From NCBI RefSeq assembly GCF_032391395.1, contig NZ_CP135916.1, positions 1,054,001-1,118,000 of the forward strand: a stretch of 64,000 bases of DNA. The letters run 5' to 3'. The notes beneath the pieces were generated by a model that saw only the letters and a program-made list of their open reading frames with translations, searched no databases and was not told the origin of the DNA. The position numbers and the translations under genes are program-made. This document shows positions 51,079 to 58,900 of this stretch, piece by piece; the stretch's first letter is position 1; every line of letters begins with the position of its first letter. This DNA is from Sphingomonas sp. Y38-1Y. GTDB taxonomy: Bacteria > Pseudomonadota > Alphaproteobacteria > Sphingomonadales > Sphingomonadaceae.

Positions 51079-51765
51079 ATGCAGCCGATCGAAGCGCCAT
51101 CGCCCAATTTCGACGCGCGAACGGCGCCGATCTCGATGATCGTGCTCCATTATACCGGCATGGAAACGGGCGAGGCGGCGCTGGCGCGGCTGCGCGATCC
51201 CGAGGCGAAGGTATCCTCGCATTACCTGATCGAGGAGGATGGCCGCGTCTTCGTGCTGGTCGACGAGGACAAGCGCGCCTGGCATGCGGGGCGCTCGCAC
51301 TGGCGCGGGATCAGCGACGTCAACTCGGCGTCGATCGGGATCGAGATCGTCAATCCCGGGCACGAGTTCGGCTATCGCGACTTTCCGGAGGCACAGGTCA
51401 ACGCGGTCATCCGCCTCGTCGCGGGGGTCAAGGACCGCTACTCGATCACGCGCGGCAACGTCGTCGGCCATTCGGACATCGCGCCGACGCGCAAGAAGGA
51501 TCCGGGCGAGCTGTTTCCCTGGAGCAAGCTCGCCCGCCTCCGCCTCGCGCTGCCGCGTCCGACCAGGGGGCTGATGGACCCGCACTGGAACGAGGCGAGC
51601 TTCCTCCTCGCGCTCGAGCGGTTCGGCTATGAAGTGACCGATCCGCGGGCGGCGATCATGGCGTTCCAGCGCCGCTTCCGCCCCGAGATGATCGATGGCG
51701 AGATGGATGCCGAGTGCCGGATGCTGCTGCTGGCGCTGCTGCTCCCCCAGCCGCAGGGCGACTGA
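51079..51765 (+). CDS. AmiD-like N-acetylmuramoyl-L-alanine amidase
   Basis: A 228-residue zinc amidase (Amidase_2/PGRP type) that cleaves MurNAc-L-Ala bonds, with a C-terminal peptidoglycan-binding-like segment (FLLALERFGYEVTDPRAAIMAF and FRPEMIDGEMD). The metal ligands and active-site residues are His in IVLHYTGMETG, the WHAGRSHWRG block, and His/Asp in VVGHSDIAPTRKKDPGELFPW. No signal peptide is visible, so cytoplasmic muropeptide recycling is as likely as a periplasmic role. The ATG at 51079 follows AGGAA. Confidence 0.88.
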   Translation: MQPIEAPSPNFDARTAPISMIVLHYTGMETGEAALARLRDPEAKVSSHYLIEEDGRVFVLVDEDKRAWHAGRSHWRGISDVNSASIGIEIVNPGHEFGYRDFPEAQVNAVIRLVAGVKDRYSITRGNVVGHSDIAPTRKKDPGELFPWSKLARLRLALPRPTRGLMDPHWNEASFLLALERFGYEVTDPRAAIMAFQRRFRPEMIDGEMDAECRMLLLALLLPQPQGD

Positions 51766-51836
51766 AGCGCGGTCATCCACAGCAATCTTCCGCCGGGCGG
51801 TGGACAGGCGATGGCGGGGACGCTTTACGGCCCGCC

Positions 51837-52037
51837 ATGCCGATCATCGCCACCATCATGAACTCGACCACGGGCCAACCCATCCAGAAGATGTCGTTCG
51901 GCCGGATGCCCAAGCCTTGGGCGACCTTCAACCTGGAGTCCGGCGAACTGGTAAAGGCCGACCGCGTCGAGGTGGGCAAGCCCGCGCCGGGCAAGGTCGT
52001 CGTTCCGGTCGCGGTCTGGGTCACGCCAAAGGCCTAG
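51837..52037 (+). CDS. small hypothetical protein (66 residues)
   Basis: A candidate gene whose product reads like a folded mini-protein: MPIIATIMNSTTGQPIQKMS, then FGRMPKPWATFN and a Val-rich basic C-terminus (PAPGKVVVPVAVWVTPKA). No known family is recognised. Its TAG shares the CTAG palindrome (52034-52037) with the stop codon of the convergent acyl-CoA ligase gene. A competing minus-strand frame exists, but it lacks protein-like composition. Confidence 0.5.
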   Translation: MPIIATIMNSTTGQPIQKMSFGRMPKPWATFNLESGELVKADRVEVGKPAPGKVVVPVAVWVTPKA

Positions 52038-53731
52038 CCCTCGGCGGTCACTTCCTTCAGCAGGTCCTTGCGGCTCAGCTTGCCGATCATCGTCTTGGGC
52101 AGCGCGAGGCGGACGACGACTTCGTCCACCCGCTCGTGCTTGCCGAGTTGCGGGTTGAGCCAGTCGCGGATCGCCTCTGCGGTCGCGTCGCTGTCCGCCT
52201 CCAGCGTCACATAGGCGCGCGGGACTTCGCCGCGATAGGTATCGGGCATGCCGAGCACCAGCGCCTCTCGCACGGCGGGGTGGTGATAGAGGATCGCCTC
52301 GATCTGGCTGGGAAACACCTTGAAGCCGCCGACCGCGATCATGTCCTTCAGCCGGTCGACGATGCGGATGAACCCGTCCTCGTCGATCGTGCCGACATCG
52401 CCGGTGCGCAGCCAGCGCGTGCCCGCCGCATCGGTGACGAACACCTCCGCGTCGGCGTCGGGGCGTTGCCAGTATCCGCACATGATCTGCGGGCCGGCGA
52501 CGACGATCTCGCCGGGCTCGCCATCGGGGGCGGGGCGGCTGGGGTCTTCCTTGTCGACGAGCGCGACGCGGGTGCCGGCGATCGGCTGGCCGATCGTGCC
52601 GGGCTTGCCCTCCGCCTCATAGGGGTTGGCGGAGACCACGCCCGAGCTTTCGGAAAGGCCATAGCCCTCGATCAATGTCGCGCCGGTCGCCGCCTCGAAG
52701 CGCTCCTTGAGCTCGGCCGGGAGCGGCGCGCCGCCGGAGATGCAGACGCGCAGCGACGAGAGGTCGGTCTGGGCGAGTTTGGGATGGTCGAGCAGCGCGC
52801 GGTACATCGTCGGCACGCCCGGCAGCGCTGTCGCCTTGGTCCGCTGGATCGCGGCAAGCACCTGCCCCGCATCGAAACGCGGCAGCAGCACGATCTCGCC
52901 GCCGGTCAGCACCGTGCGGTTGAGGACGCAGGTGTTGGCGAAGACGTGGAACATCGGCAGCGCGCCGAGGATGCGGTCCGTCGTCGTTTCGACCTCGGGG
53001 TCGAGCAGCGACACCTGCCGCGCATTGGCGGACAGGTTCTGGTGGCTCAGCATCGCGCCCTTGGGCACGCCGGTGGTGCCGCCGGTGTACTGGATGAGCG
53101 CCAGGTCGCGCTCCGGATCGAGCGCCGGGGTGCCGCACGCGCCGTCGTTGGCGATCAGCCTGGAAAAGGCGAGGATGCGCGGATCATCGGGCTTCTCGGC
53201 GATCTCCTTGGCCTTGAACCAGCGGTAGAGCACCGACTTGGTCGTTGGCAGCGCGCCCGCGACCGATCCCACCACCAACCGCTCCAACGCACTCTTCTCC
53301 AGCACTTGAAGCGCGGTTGGCAGGAGCGCGGTGGCGGACAGCGTGAAGAGGAGGCGCGTGCCCGAATCCTCGACCTGATGCGCCAGTTCGTCGACGGTGT
53401 AGAGCGGCGAGAAATTGACCGCCGTGGCACCCAGCTTGAGGATGCCGTAATAAGCCGCGAGATAATGCGGGACGTTGGGCAGGAACAACCCGATGCGATC
53501 GCCGGGACCATAGCCGAGCTGCGCAAGGCCGCAGGCGACGCGGTTGGCACCGTCCAGCGTCTCGGCATAGCTGAACTTGCGGCCGAGAAAATCGATCAGC
53601 GGCCGGGGACCGTGCGCCTTTGCCGACGCCTCGAACAAGGCGGTCATCGTCTCTGGCGGGAAGGCGCGATCCCACGCACCCGGGTGGCGGTATCGTTGCC
53701 GCCAGACGTTCTCGTCCTCTCTCATTGACAC
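52034..53731 (-). CDS. long-chain acyl-CoA synthetase (AMP-binding, FadD-like)
   Basis: Activates a carboxylic acid to its acyl-CoA through an adenylate. It has 565 residues. The ATP-binding loop YTGGTTGVPKGAMLSH, the IEGYGLSESSGV block, WLRTGDVGTIDEDGFIRIVDR and the C-terminal hinge with LPKTMIGKLSRKDLL (catalytic Lys) are all present. The start is a GTG at 53731 or the ATG two codons on; the transcript is nearly leaderless. An inverted-repeat operator overlaps its promoter. Medium/long-chain or aromatic specificity cannot be told from sequence. Confidence 0.92.
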   Translation of the reverse strand: MSMREDENVWRQRYRHPGAWDRAFPPETMTALFEASAKAHGPRPLIDFLGRKFSYAETLDGANRVACGLAQLGYGPGDRIGLFLPNVPHYLAAYYGILKLGATAVNFSPLYTVDELAHQVEDSGTRLLFTLSATALLPTALQVLEKSALERLVVGSVAGALPTTKSVLYRWFKAKEIAEKPDDPRILAFSRLIANDGACGTPALDPERDLALIQYTGGTTGVPKGAMLSHQNLSANARQVSLLDPEVETTTDRILGALPMFHVFANTCVLNRTVLTGGEIVLLPRFDAGQVLAAIQRTKATALPGVPTMYRALLDHPKLAQTDLSSLRVCISGGAPLPAELKERFEAATGATLIEGYGLSESSGVVSANPYEAEGKPGTIGQPIAGTRVALVDKEDPSRPAPDGEPGEIVVAGPQIMCGYWQRPDADAEVFVTDAAGTRWLRTGDVGTIDEDGFIRIVDRLKDMIAVGGFKVFPSQIEAILYHHPAVREALVLGMPDTYRGEVPRAYVTLEADSDATAEAIRDWLNPQLGKHERVDEVVVRLALPKTMIGKLSRKDLLKEVTAEG

Positions 53732-53732
53732 G

Positions 53733-53762
53733 AGTGTAAGCAGGTTGACGTGTCCGTCAACC
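53733..53762 (-). promoter_or_regulatory. promoter of the acyl-CoA ligase gene with overlapping inverted-repeat operator
   Basis: On the minus strand, -35 TTGACG (plus-strand CGTCAA, 53755-53760) and -10 TACACT (plus-strand AGTGTA, 53733-53738) are separated by 16 bases. The perfect inverted repeat GGTTGACG-TGTC-CGTCAACC (53743-53762) covers the -35. The start codon is about 2-8 bases past the -10, so the mRNA should be leaderless or nearly so. Confidence 0.7.
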
Positions 53763-53775
53763 GGCGATCAGGCGT

Positions 53776-53976
53776 TTAGCGGACGCTGCGTTCGGCCTGG
53801 CGGAACAGCAGCGTGACGGCGATCGCGCCGATCTCCAGCGCCGCCTCGACCTTGGCTGGGCCATGCGCGGGATCGGTGTCGAGCGACAGGCGGATCTGGC
53901 CGAGCGGCGGCTTGACCGCGATCAGCGCCGCAAAGGCGAGCAGCGCGATGGCGAGACCCAGTCGTCGGCGCTGCAT
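53776..53976 (-). CDS. small membrane-anchored hypothetical protein
   Basis: A 66-residue candidate: basic start MQRRRLGLAIALLAFAALIA forms a signal anchor, followed by a polar stretch (RLSLDTDPAHGPAKVEAALE) and a second hydrophobic segment (IGAIAVTLLF). No family is recognised. It lies on the same strand upstream of the acyl-CoA ligase, 44 bases away, with the ligase's own operator in between. Confidence 0.55.
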   Translation of the reverse strand: MQRRRLGLAIALLAFAALIAVKPPLGQIRLSLDTDPAHGPAKVEAALEIGAIAVTLLFRQAERSVR

Positions 53977-54027
53977 GGCGATCGGCTTTCCTGAAATGGC
54001 CCGTGGTTGGTGCGCAGTTTAGCGTAT

Positions 54028-55728
54028 TCAGGCGACCGCCGCGAGCCCCTCGATGATGCGCGCGCGGTCGCGGCCGCCGGCTTTCGCATCATAGAGCGCG
54101 CGGTCGGCGTTCTGGTAGAGCCGCTTCCAGTCGAGATCGGTGGCGAGCGGGCCGCTGCACGCGCCGATGCTGGCGGTGACGGCCAGGTCGAAGGGCATGC
54201 GCGTCGCGCGCAGCCGGGCGAGCAATTGCACCGGATCGATCGGCGCGTTCGCGTGCGCGACCAGCGCGAACTCCTCGCCGCCCAGTCGTGCGACCAGCGT
54301 GTCTGCGACGCCCATCTGGCGCAGCACGCGGGAGACGACGCGGAGCACCTCGTCGCCGCCGTCATGGCCGAGCGTCTCGTTGACCATCTTGAAATGGTCG
54401 ATGTCGAGCAGGATCAGCTGCTGGCGCCCCTCGCGCCCGATCGCCTGCGCCAGGAACGCGCGGCGGTTGAGCAGGCCGGTCAGCGGATCGGTCGCGGCGA
54501 GCAGCCGGTCGACGACCGACGCGGCCACCGCCTTGTCCCGCTCCGCCGACAACAGGCGGATCCGGTAGGCGATCGCAAGACTAGAGAGCAACGCCTCCAC
54601 CGCCATCGCGATCAGCGTCGAATTGTCGAGCCAGAAGTTCCAGGGCACCAGGTTCATCGACTGGGCGATGCGCGTGACCGCGGTGCCGATCGGCGCGACC
54701 CAGGCGAGCGCGAACATCCAGATATACGCACTTCGCCGCGCGAACGCACGCCAGACGATCAGCGGGATCACCGCCACCAGCAGCGCGCAGCAGACGGTGA
54801 AGGCGAAGTCGAGCTCGACCATCCAACGATGCGCGAACAGCGCGACACCGATGCCGATCGCGAACATCAGCACGATGACGCCCTCGACCATGCGGCCAAG
54901 GCCCCCTTCGAACACGCGCGCCTCGAAATAGGTGCGCGCGAACAATAGCGCGGCGGCGGCGGACGCGGCCAGCGTCATGTAGTTGATGCGCAGGCGATTG
55001 TTGTTGTCGAGCGTCGGCATCAGCCACGCGAGCAGCCCGGAACTGGACAGCGCATAGAGCAGCAACAGCGCCAGCATCAGGCAATAGGCGAGCTGGAACC
55101 CGTGGCGCAGCGCCCGCCACAGCGCGAAATTGAAGATGAGCAGCGCGATCGCCAGCCCGCCGAACGCGGCATAGATCGTCGCCATGTAGAGGTTGGATCG
55201 ATCGCTCTGCTTCTCGGTCGAGACATGCACGCCATTGAGCACGCCGCGACGATTGGCGGCGCCATCTAGCCGCCAGACGATCCGGGTGATCGGAGAGGCG
55301 GCAGCAGGCACCGCATATTCGACGATCGCGCCGAGCTGAAGCTGGTGGGTGAGCTGGCGCGAGTCGGCGACGATCCAGTCGACCTGGCCGTTCGCATGGA
55401 CGAGGCCGACGGTGGTGCGCGCCTGCCACAGGCTGGCGGTCCGCAGTCGCAGGTCGCCTTCGCTCGCATTCAGGGAGAGGGGCCCGGTCGCGGCCCAGAA
55501 ATCGCCCTGGCCGTACCGCGTCTGGCGCCCGTCACAATCGAGCGCGATGCGACCGGCGATGAGGTCCGTGATGCGCTCGCCCGACCGCACCGGCGCGATG
55601 CACACCGCAAGCCGCTGTCCCGTCAGCCCCGCCTGTCCCCAGGCCGGCGATCCGGCAGGCAGCAACGCTGCCAACGCCGTGCACAGCACGGCGAGCAAGA
55701 ATTTCCCACACCCCACGAGCCGGACCAT
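54028..55728 (-). CDS. diguanylate cyclase with 7TMR-DISM sensory module
   Basis: A membrane enzyme of 566 residues making cyclic di-GMP. A signal peptide (LLAVLCTALAALLPAGSPAWG) precedes a periplasmic 7TMR-DISM extracellular domain (about residues 30-180) and seven membrane segments (about 185-400, starting YMATIYAAFGGLAIALLIFNF). The C-terminal GGDEF domain (about 410-560) shows DPLTGLLNRRAFL, LILLDIDHFKMVNETLGHDGGDEVL and an intact GGEEF active site. The RxxD inhibitory I-site expected just before GGEEF is not present. Confidence 0.92.
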   Translation of the reverse strand: MVRLVGCGKFLLAVLCTALAALLPAGSPAWGQAGLTGQRLAVCIAPVRSGERITDLIAGRIALDCDGRQTRYGQGDFWAATGPLSLNASEGDLRLRTASLWQARTTVGLVHANGQVDWIVADSRQLTHQLQLGAIVEYAVPAAASPITRIVWRLDGAANRRGVLNGVHVSTEKQSDRSNLYMATIYAAFGGLAIALLIFNFALWRALRHGFQLAYCLMLALLLLYALSSSGLLAWLMPTLDNNNRLRINYMTLAASAAAALLFARTYFEARVFEGGLGRMVEGVIVLMFAIGIGVALFAHRWMVELDFAFTVCCALLVAVIPLIVWRAFARRSAYIWMFALAWVAPIGTAVTRIAQSMNLVPWNFWLDNSTLIAMAVEALLSSLAIAYRIRLLSAERDKAVAASVVDRLLAATDPLTGLLNRRAFLAQAIGREGRQQLILLDIDHFKMVNETLGHDGGDEVLRVVSRVLRQMGVADTLVARLGGEEFALVAHANAPIDPVQLLARLRATRMPFDLAVTASIGACSGPLATDLDWKRLYQNADRALYDAKAGGRDRARIIEGLAAVA

Positions 55729-55768
55729 CGCACCGCTTGCTAAACGAGCGGTAAATGTCGCCTTCGGT

Positions 55769-56740
55769 TCAGCCGATCAGGCGTGCACGGGCGGCAACAT
55801 ATTCGGCCGCGAGCCGATCGACCCGGTCGGCGACGCTCTCCACCGCCTGCACCGCGCCGATGCCCTGACCCGATCCCCAGATGTCGCGCCACGCCTTTGC
55901 CTTGCTGCCGCCGCCCGAGCCGAAGTTCATCGCGCTGGGGTCGCTGGCGTGCAGATTGTCGGGATCGAGCCCCGCCGCCTCGATCGAGGCGCGCAGGTAG
56001 TTGCCGTGCACGCCGGTGAAGAGGTTGGTGTAGACGATGTCGGCCGCGCGCCCGTCGACGATCCCCTGCTTGTATGCAGGGTCGGCATTGGCCTCGACCG
56101 TGGCGATGAAGGGCGAGCCGATATAGGCAAGGTCCGCGCCCGCCGCCTGCGCCGCGAGCACCGCGCCGCCATTGGCGATCGCGCCGGACAGGAGCACCGG
56201 CCCGTCGAACCAGTCGCGCACTTCCTGGACGAAGGCGAAGGGATTGAGCCGCCCGGCATGGCCACCCGCGCCGGCGGTGACGAGGATCAGGCCGTCCGCG
56301 CCCTTTTCCACCGCCTTGTGCGCGAAGCGGTCGTCGATGACGTCGTGGAGCGTGATCCCGCCCCAGCCATGCACGGCGGTATTGAGTTCCTCACGCGCGC
56401 CGAGCGACGTGATGACGATCGGTACCCGCCACTTGGCGCAGGTCTCCAGATCGGCCTCAAGCCGGTCGTTGGACTTGTGGACGATCTGGTTGACCGCGAA
56501 CGGCGCGGCGGGCGTGTCGGGATGCTCGCGGTCCCAGGTCGCGAGTTCCTCGGTGATGCGGTGCAGCCACTCGCCGAACAGCGCCTGCGGCCGGGCATTG
56601 AGCGACGGGAAGGAGCCGACGATCCCCGCCTTGCACTGGGCGATCACCAGCTCGGGACCCGAGACGATGAACATCGGGCTGGCCACGATCGGCAGCCGGA
56701 GACGGTCGAAGAGTGGAGGAAGCGCCATGACCCGTTTCAT
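55769..56740 (-). CDS. nitronate monooxygenase family flavoprotein
   Basis: An FMN-dependent TIM-barrel protein of about 323 residues related to 2-nitropropane dioxygenase and to the FabK-like group. The start MKRVMALPPLFDRLRLPIV is at 56740, with an ATG at 56728 as alternative. Key blocks are LPIVASPMFIVSGPELVIAQ, CKAGIVGSFPSLN, the FMN-phosphate region ILVTAGAGGHAGRLNP and LLSGAIANGGAVLAAQAAGADLAYIGSPFIAT. The substrate may be a nitronate or a related compound; the assignment within the superfamily is tentative. Confidence 0.82.
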   Translation of the reverse strand: MKRVMALPPLFDRLRLPIVASPMFIVSGPELVIAQCKAGIVGSFPSLNARPQALFGEWLHRITEELATWDREHPDTPAAPFAVNQIVHKSNDRLEADLETCAKWRVPIVITSLGAREELNTAVHGWGGITLHDVIDDRFAHKAVEKGADGLILVTAGAGGHAGRLNPFAFVQEVRDWFDGPVLLSGAIANGGAVLAAQAAGADLAYIGSPFIATVEANADPAYKQGIVDGRAADIVYTNLFTGVHGNYLRASIEAAGLDPDNLHASDPSAMNFGSGGGSKAKAWRDIWGSGQGIGAVQAVESVADRVDRLAAEYVAARARLIG

Positions 56741-56783
56741 AGCGCAACTCAAAAGCCTGTCCAGCGCCGCCGGACGGGCGAGT

Positions 56784-57011
56784 TCAGCGCGCGGCGGTCA
56801 GAACCTCGAACATCGGGCCCGTGGCGCCCATCGCCATCGCCATCGCGACGGCGGCGAGCAGCAGCGCGAGCACCGACGACATCGACATCAGGCCCCAGCC
56901 CATCGCGATCACCACGGTCGGGTTCGGCTTCGACTCGCGCCGGTTCTTGTGCGCGATCATCAGGATCAGCCCAGCGCACAGGCCATAGAGAAACACCGCG
57001 AACTCAATCAT
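56784..57011 (-). CDS. small two-segment membrane protein
   Basis: A 75-residue hydrophobic protein: MIEFAVFLYGLCAGLILMIA forms the first membrane segment, then the polar loop HKNRRESKPNP and a second long segment of Ala/Met/Leu. No family is recognised. A sigma-70-type promoter is placed well: TTGAGG (plus-strand CCTCAA at 57062-57067), 17 bases, AGATAT (ATATCT at 57039-57044). Confidence 0.62.
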   Translation of the reverse strand: MIEFAVFLYGLCAGLILMIAHKNRRESKPNPTVVIAMGWGLMSMSSVLALLLAAVAMAMAMGATGPMFEVLTAAR

Positions 57012-57038
57012 CGAACTTTGTTCCCGCCCGGATGAAAA

Positions 57039-57067
57039 ATATCTGCCCTGTGTCCCGCTATCCTCAA
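57039..57067 (-). promoter_or_regulatory. probable promoter of the small membrane protein gene
   Basis: Minus-strand -35 TTGAGG (57062-57067) and -10 AGATAT (57039-57044) with 17-base spacing lie in an AT-rich patch, 28 bases upstream of the ATG at 57011. The 114-base gap also holds a small CCGAG/CTCGG hairpin near 57084-57098 that may end the upstream EamA transcript. Confidence 0.55.
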
Positions 57068-57125
57068 ATGGTTAATCCTTCAACCGAGTCGCGCTCGGCT
57101 CGCCGCAATGCAACAAGGTCTCGCC

Positions 57126-58016
57126 TCAGCGGCGCAGCAGCGGCAGCGCGATGCCCGCGAGGATGAGCAGCATGCCCAAACCGTGGTAGGCCTGGAGTGC
57201 TTCGCCGAGCAGCGCCGAGGCGAGCAGCGCGCCGAACAGCGGCAAGAGCGCGATCATCCGCCCCGCACTTGCCGGGCCGACGATCCCGACGGCTCGGTTG
57301 TAGAGCGCATAGGCGAGCGTCGAGGGAAAGATCGCGACATAGGCCACGCCCGCGAGCGCCCGCGGAACCGGATCGATGCCGCGCCCGGCGATCCATTCGG
57401 TCGCAGCGGCCGGCAGCATCGCCGCGACGCCGATCGCAAAGGTGACGGCAAGGAAGCTGGCGGGCGCGATGCCCGGCCGGCGGCGCAGCAGCGAGGTGTA
57501 GAGCGCCCAGACGACGACGCTCGCCAGGATCAGCGCGTCGCCCGGATTGAGGTGGAAGTTCGCCGCAACGTGCCAGTCGCCGCGGAACACCACGACCGCG
57601 ACGCCCAGCGTGGCAAGCACCACTGCCGCCACCTCGATCGGGCGCGCGCGGATGCCGAAGCCCGCGCGATCGATCAGCAGCACCAGCGCGGGCACCCCCG
57701 CCTGGAGCAGCAGCGCATTGCTCGCGGTGGTGGCGGCCAGGCCCGAATAGAGGAGCGCGTTGAACGCCGCGATGCCGAGCAGCCCGAGCAGCAGCAGCAT
57801 GCGCCAGTGCCGGACGATCACCACGCGATCCGCGGCGAGCGACCGCCAGGCGAAGGGCAGCACGATCGCGAGCGCGCCCGTCCAGCGGAGCAAGGCGAGC
57901 GTCAGCGGTGCCACATCCTCCCGGATCGCGCGCCCGACGATCGAGTTGCCGGCCCAGAACAGCATGACGATGGCGAGCATCGCATAGGCGCGGGCGGGGG
58001 AGTCGGGGCGGGTCAC
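57126..58016 (-). CDS. EamA (DMT superfamily) transporter
   Basis: A 296-residue ten-segment exporter of the drug/metabolite transporter superfamily with two EamA repeats. The first begins AYAMLAIVMLFWAGNSIVGRA; the second begins near GDALILASVVVWALYTSLLRRRPGIAPASFLAVTFAIG. I use a GTG at 58016, because it puts the start directly before the first segment; a TTG at 58082 would add 22 low-complexity residues. The substrate is unknown. Confidence 0.85.
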   Translation of the reverse strand: MTRPDSPARAYAMLAIVMLFWAGNSIVGRAIREDVAPLTLALLRWTGALAIVLPFAWRSLAADRVVIVRHWRMLLLLGLLGIAAFNALLYSGLAATTASNALLLQAGVPALVLLIDRAGFGIRARPIEVAAVVLATLGVAVVVFRGDWHVAANFHLNPGDALILASVVVWALYTSLLRRRPGIAPASFLAVTFAIGVAAMLPAAATEWIAGRGIDPVPRALAGVAYVAIFPSTLAYALYNRAVGIVGPASAGRMIALLPLFGALLASALLGEALQAYHGLGMLLILAGIALPLLRR

Positions 58017-58114
58017 GACCGGGCTCTGCCGCCCCCCGCCGGACGATGCAACGGCCGGTAAGCCGGGCGCCGCTGTCGACAAGCCGCTGAAGCCACGTTA
58101 GGTTACCGGCAAAG

Positions 58115-58441
58115 ATGCGGTCGCCCACTCCCGACTCCCAGCAAACGATGCAGCGGATTCGCGTTGCCCTGACCGGGCTCGCGGCTGTGGTGCTGCTCAT
58201 CGGCCTGGCCGGCGCGATCTTCAGCGCGGTCGATCGTAATGCGCCCGTCGAGGCGGCCGGCGCCGCGCGGCCCGATGTCGTCGCCAACCTGACCGGCGCC
58301 GCCCCCGGCCCGAACGCCGAAGCCGCGGTGGTCGACGAACCGCTCGCCGAACTCGGCGTCGCGCCGAGCAAGTCGGCAAGCGAACCGGTCAACGTGACCG
58401 TAGTCGAGCAGCCGCCGAACCCGGGCGCGCCGCAGCCTTAG
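58115..58441 (+). CDS. hypothetical protein with single membrane anchor
   Basis: A 108-residue protein with one N-terminal hydrophobic segment ([20 protein letters not shown]) and an Ala/Pro-rich, probably disordered periplasmic tail ([18 protein letters not shown]). The ATG at 58148 is an alternative start. No family is recognised. Confidence 0.6.
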   Translation: MRSPTPDSQQTMQRIRVALTGLAAVVLLIGLAGAIFSAVDRNAPVEAAGAARPDVVANLTGAAPGPNAEAAVVDEPLAELGVAPSKSASEPVNVTVVEQPPNPGAPQP

Positions 58442-58466
58442 TTCAAGGCATCCGCGGTATCTCACA

Positions 58467-58499
58467 CCCGTTCGTCCTGACAGGCTCGGCACGAACGGG
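58467..58499. repeat. short family B inverted repeat
   Basis: CCCGTTCGT (58467-58475) and ACGAACGGG (58491-58499) flank CCTGACAGGCTCGGC. It carries the outer arms of the family B element with most of the inner CTTGTCGAAG arm deleted. It is the only copy in this window not in a convergent junction. Confidence 0.8.
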
Positions 58500-58564
58500 G
58501 AGACGGGATGCCCATTGGCCGCGTCCATGCTACTGGGGACCGGCCACAATGACAGGAGGCGAAC

Positions 58565-58809
58565 ATGGCAAAGCATCGCGACCCGTTCGACCAGCCCTGC
58601 TTTCGAGCGCACGTTTAAGCGCCGCAAGGGCTATCCGTCCGAGACTCAGGTGAAACGAGGCCTGCGCTTCGTTCATGGCGACAAGGAACTCGTCGAGAAG
58701 CTGGGCCGGAACGATCCGTGCCCGTGCGGCTCCGGCCACCGGTTTCAAGCGGTGCTGCCTCGCCTCCGGATGCTTTCGATGGTGCCGGACGGCACGATTA
58801 TTGGCGTGA
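58565..58809 (+). pseudogene. SEC-C motif protein gene with two frameshifts
   Basis: An excellent ribosome-binding site (AGGAGG at 58554-58559) precedes the ATG ([10 protein letters not shown]), but the frame stops after 17 codons. The C-terminal SEC-C zinc motif ([14 protein letters not shown]) is in a different frame, and its last part (KRCC, from AAGCGGTGCTGC) in a third. Removing one C from a CCC run near 58605 and one T from the TTT run near 58743-58745 restores a single frame of about 80 residues ending at 58809. It is either a decayed gene or carries two indel errors in the assembly. Confidence 0.75.
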
Positions 58810-58900
58810 GTGACACACATCGGCGAGGCTGGCGGCCGGCGCGACGAACCGTTGCCGCGCCTCCATCGCTTGGTAACCCGATTGCGCTAGGGCGGCGGGG

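Noticed and set aside
58565..58809. Programmed frameshifting in the SEC-C gene
   Set aside because: Two separate +1 shifts with no slippery heptamer, stop context or pseudoknot would be needed; single-base insertions in CCC and TTT runs are simpler.
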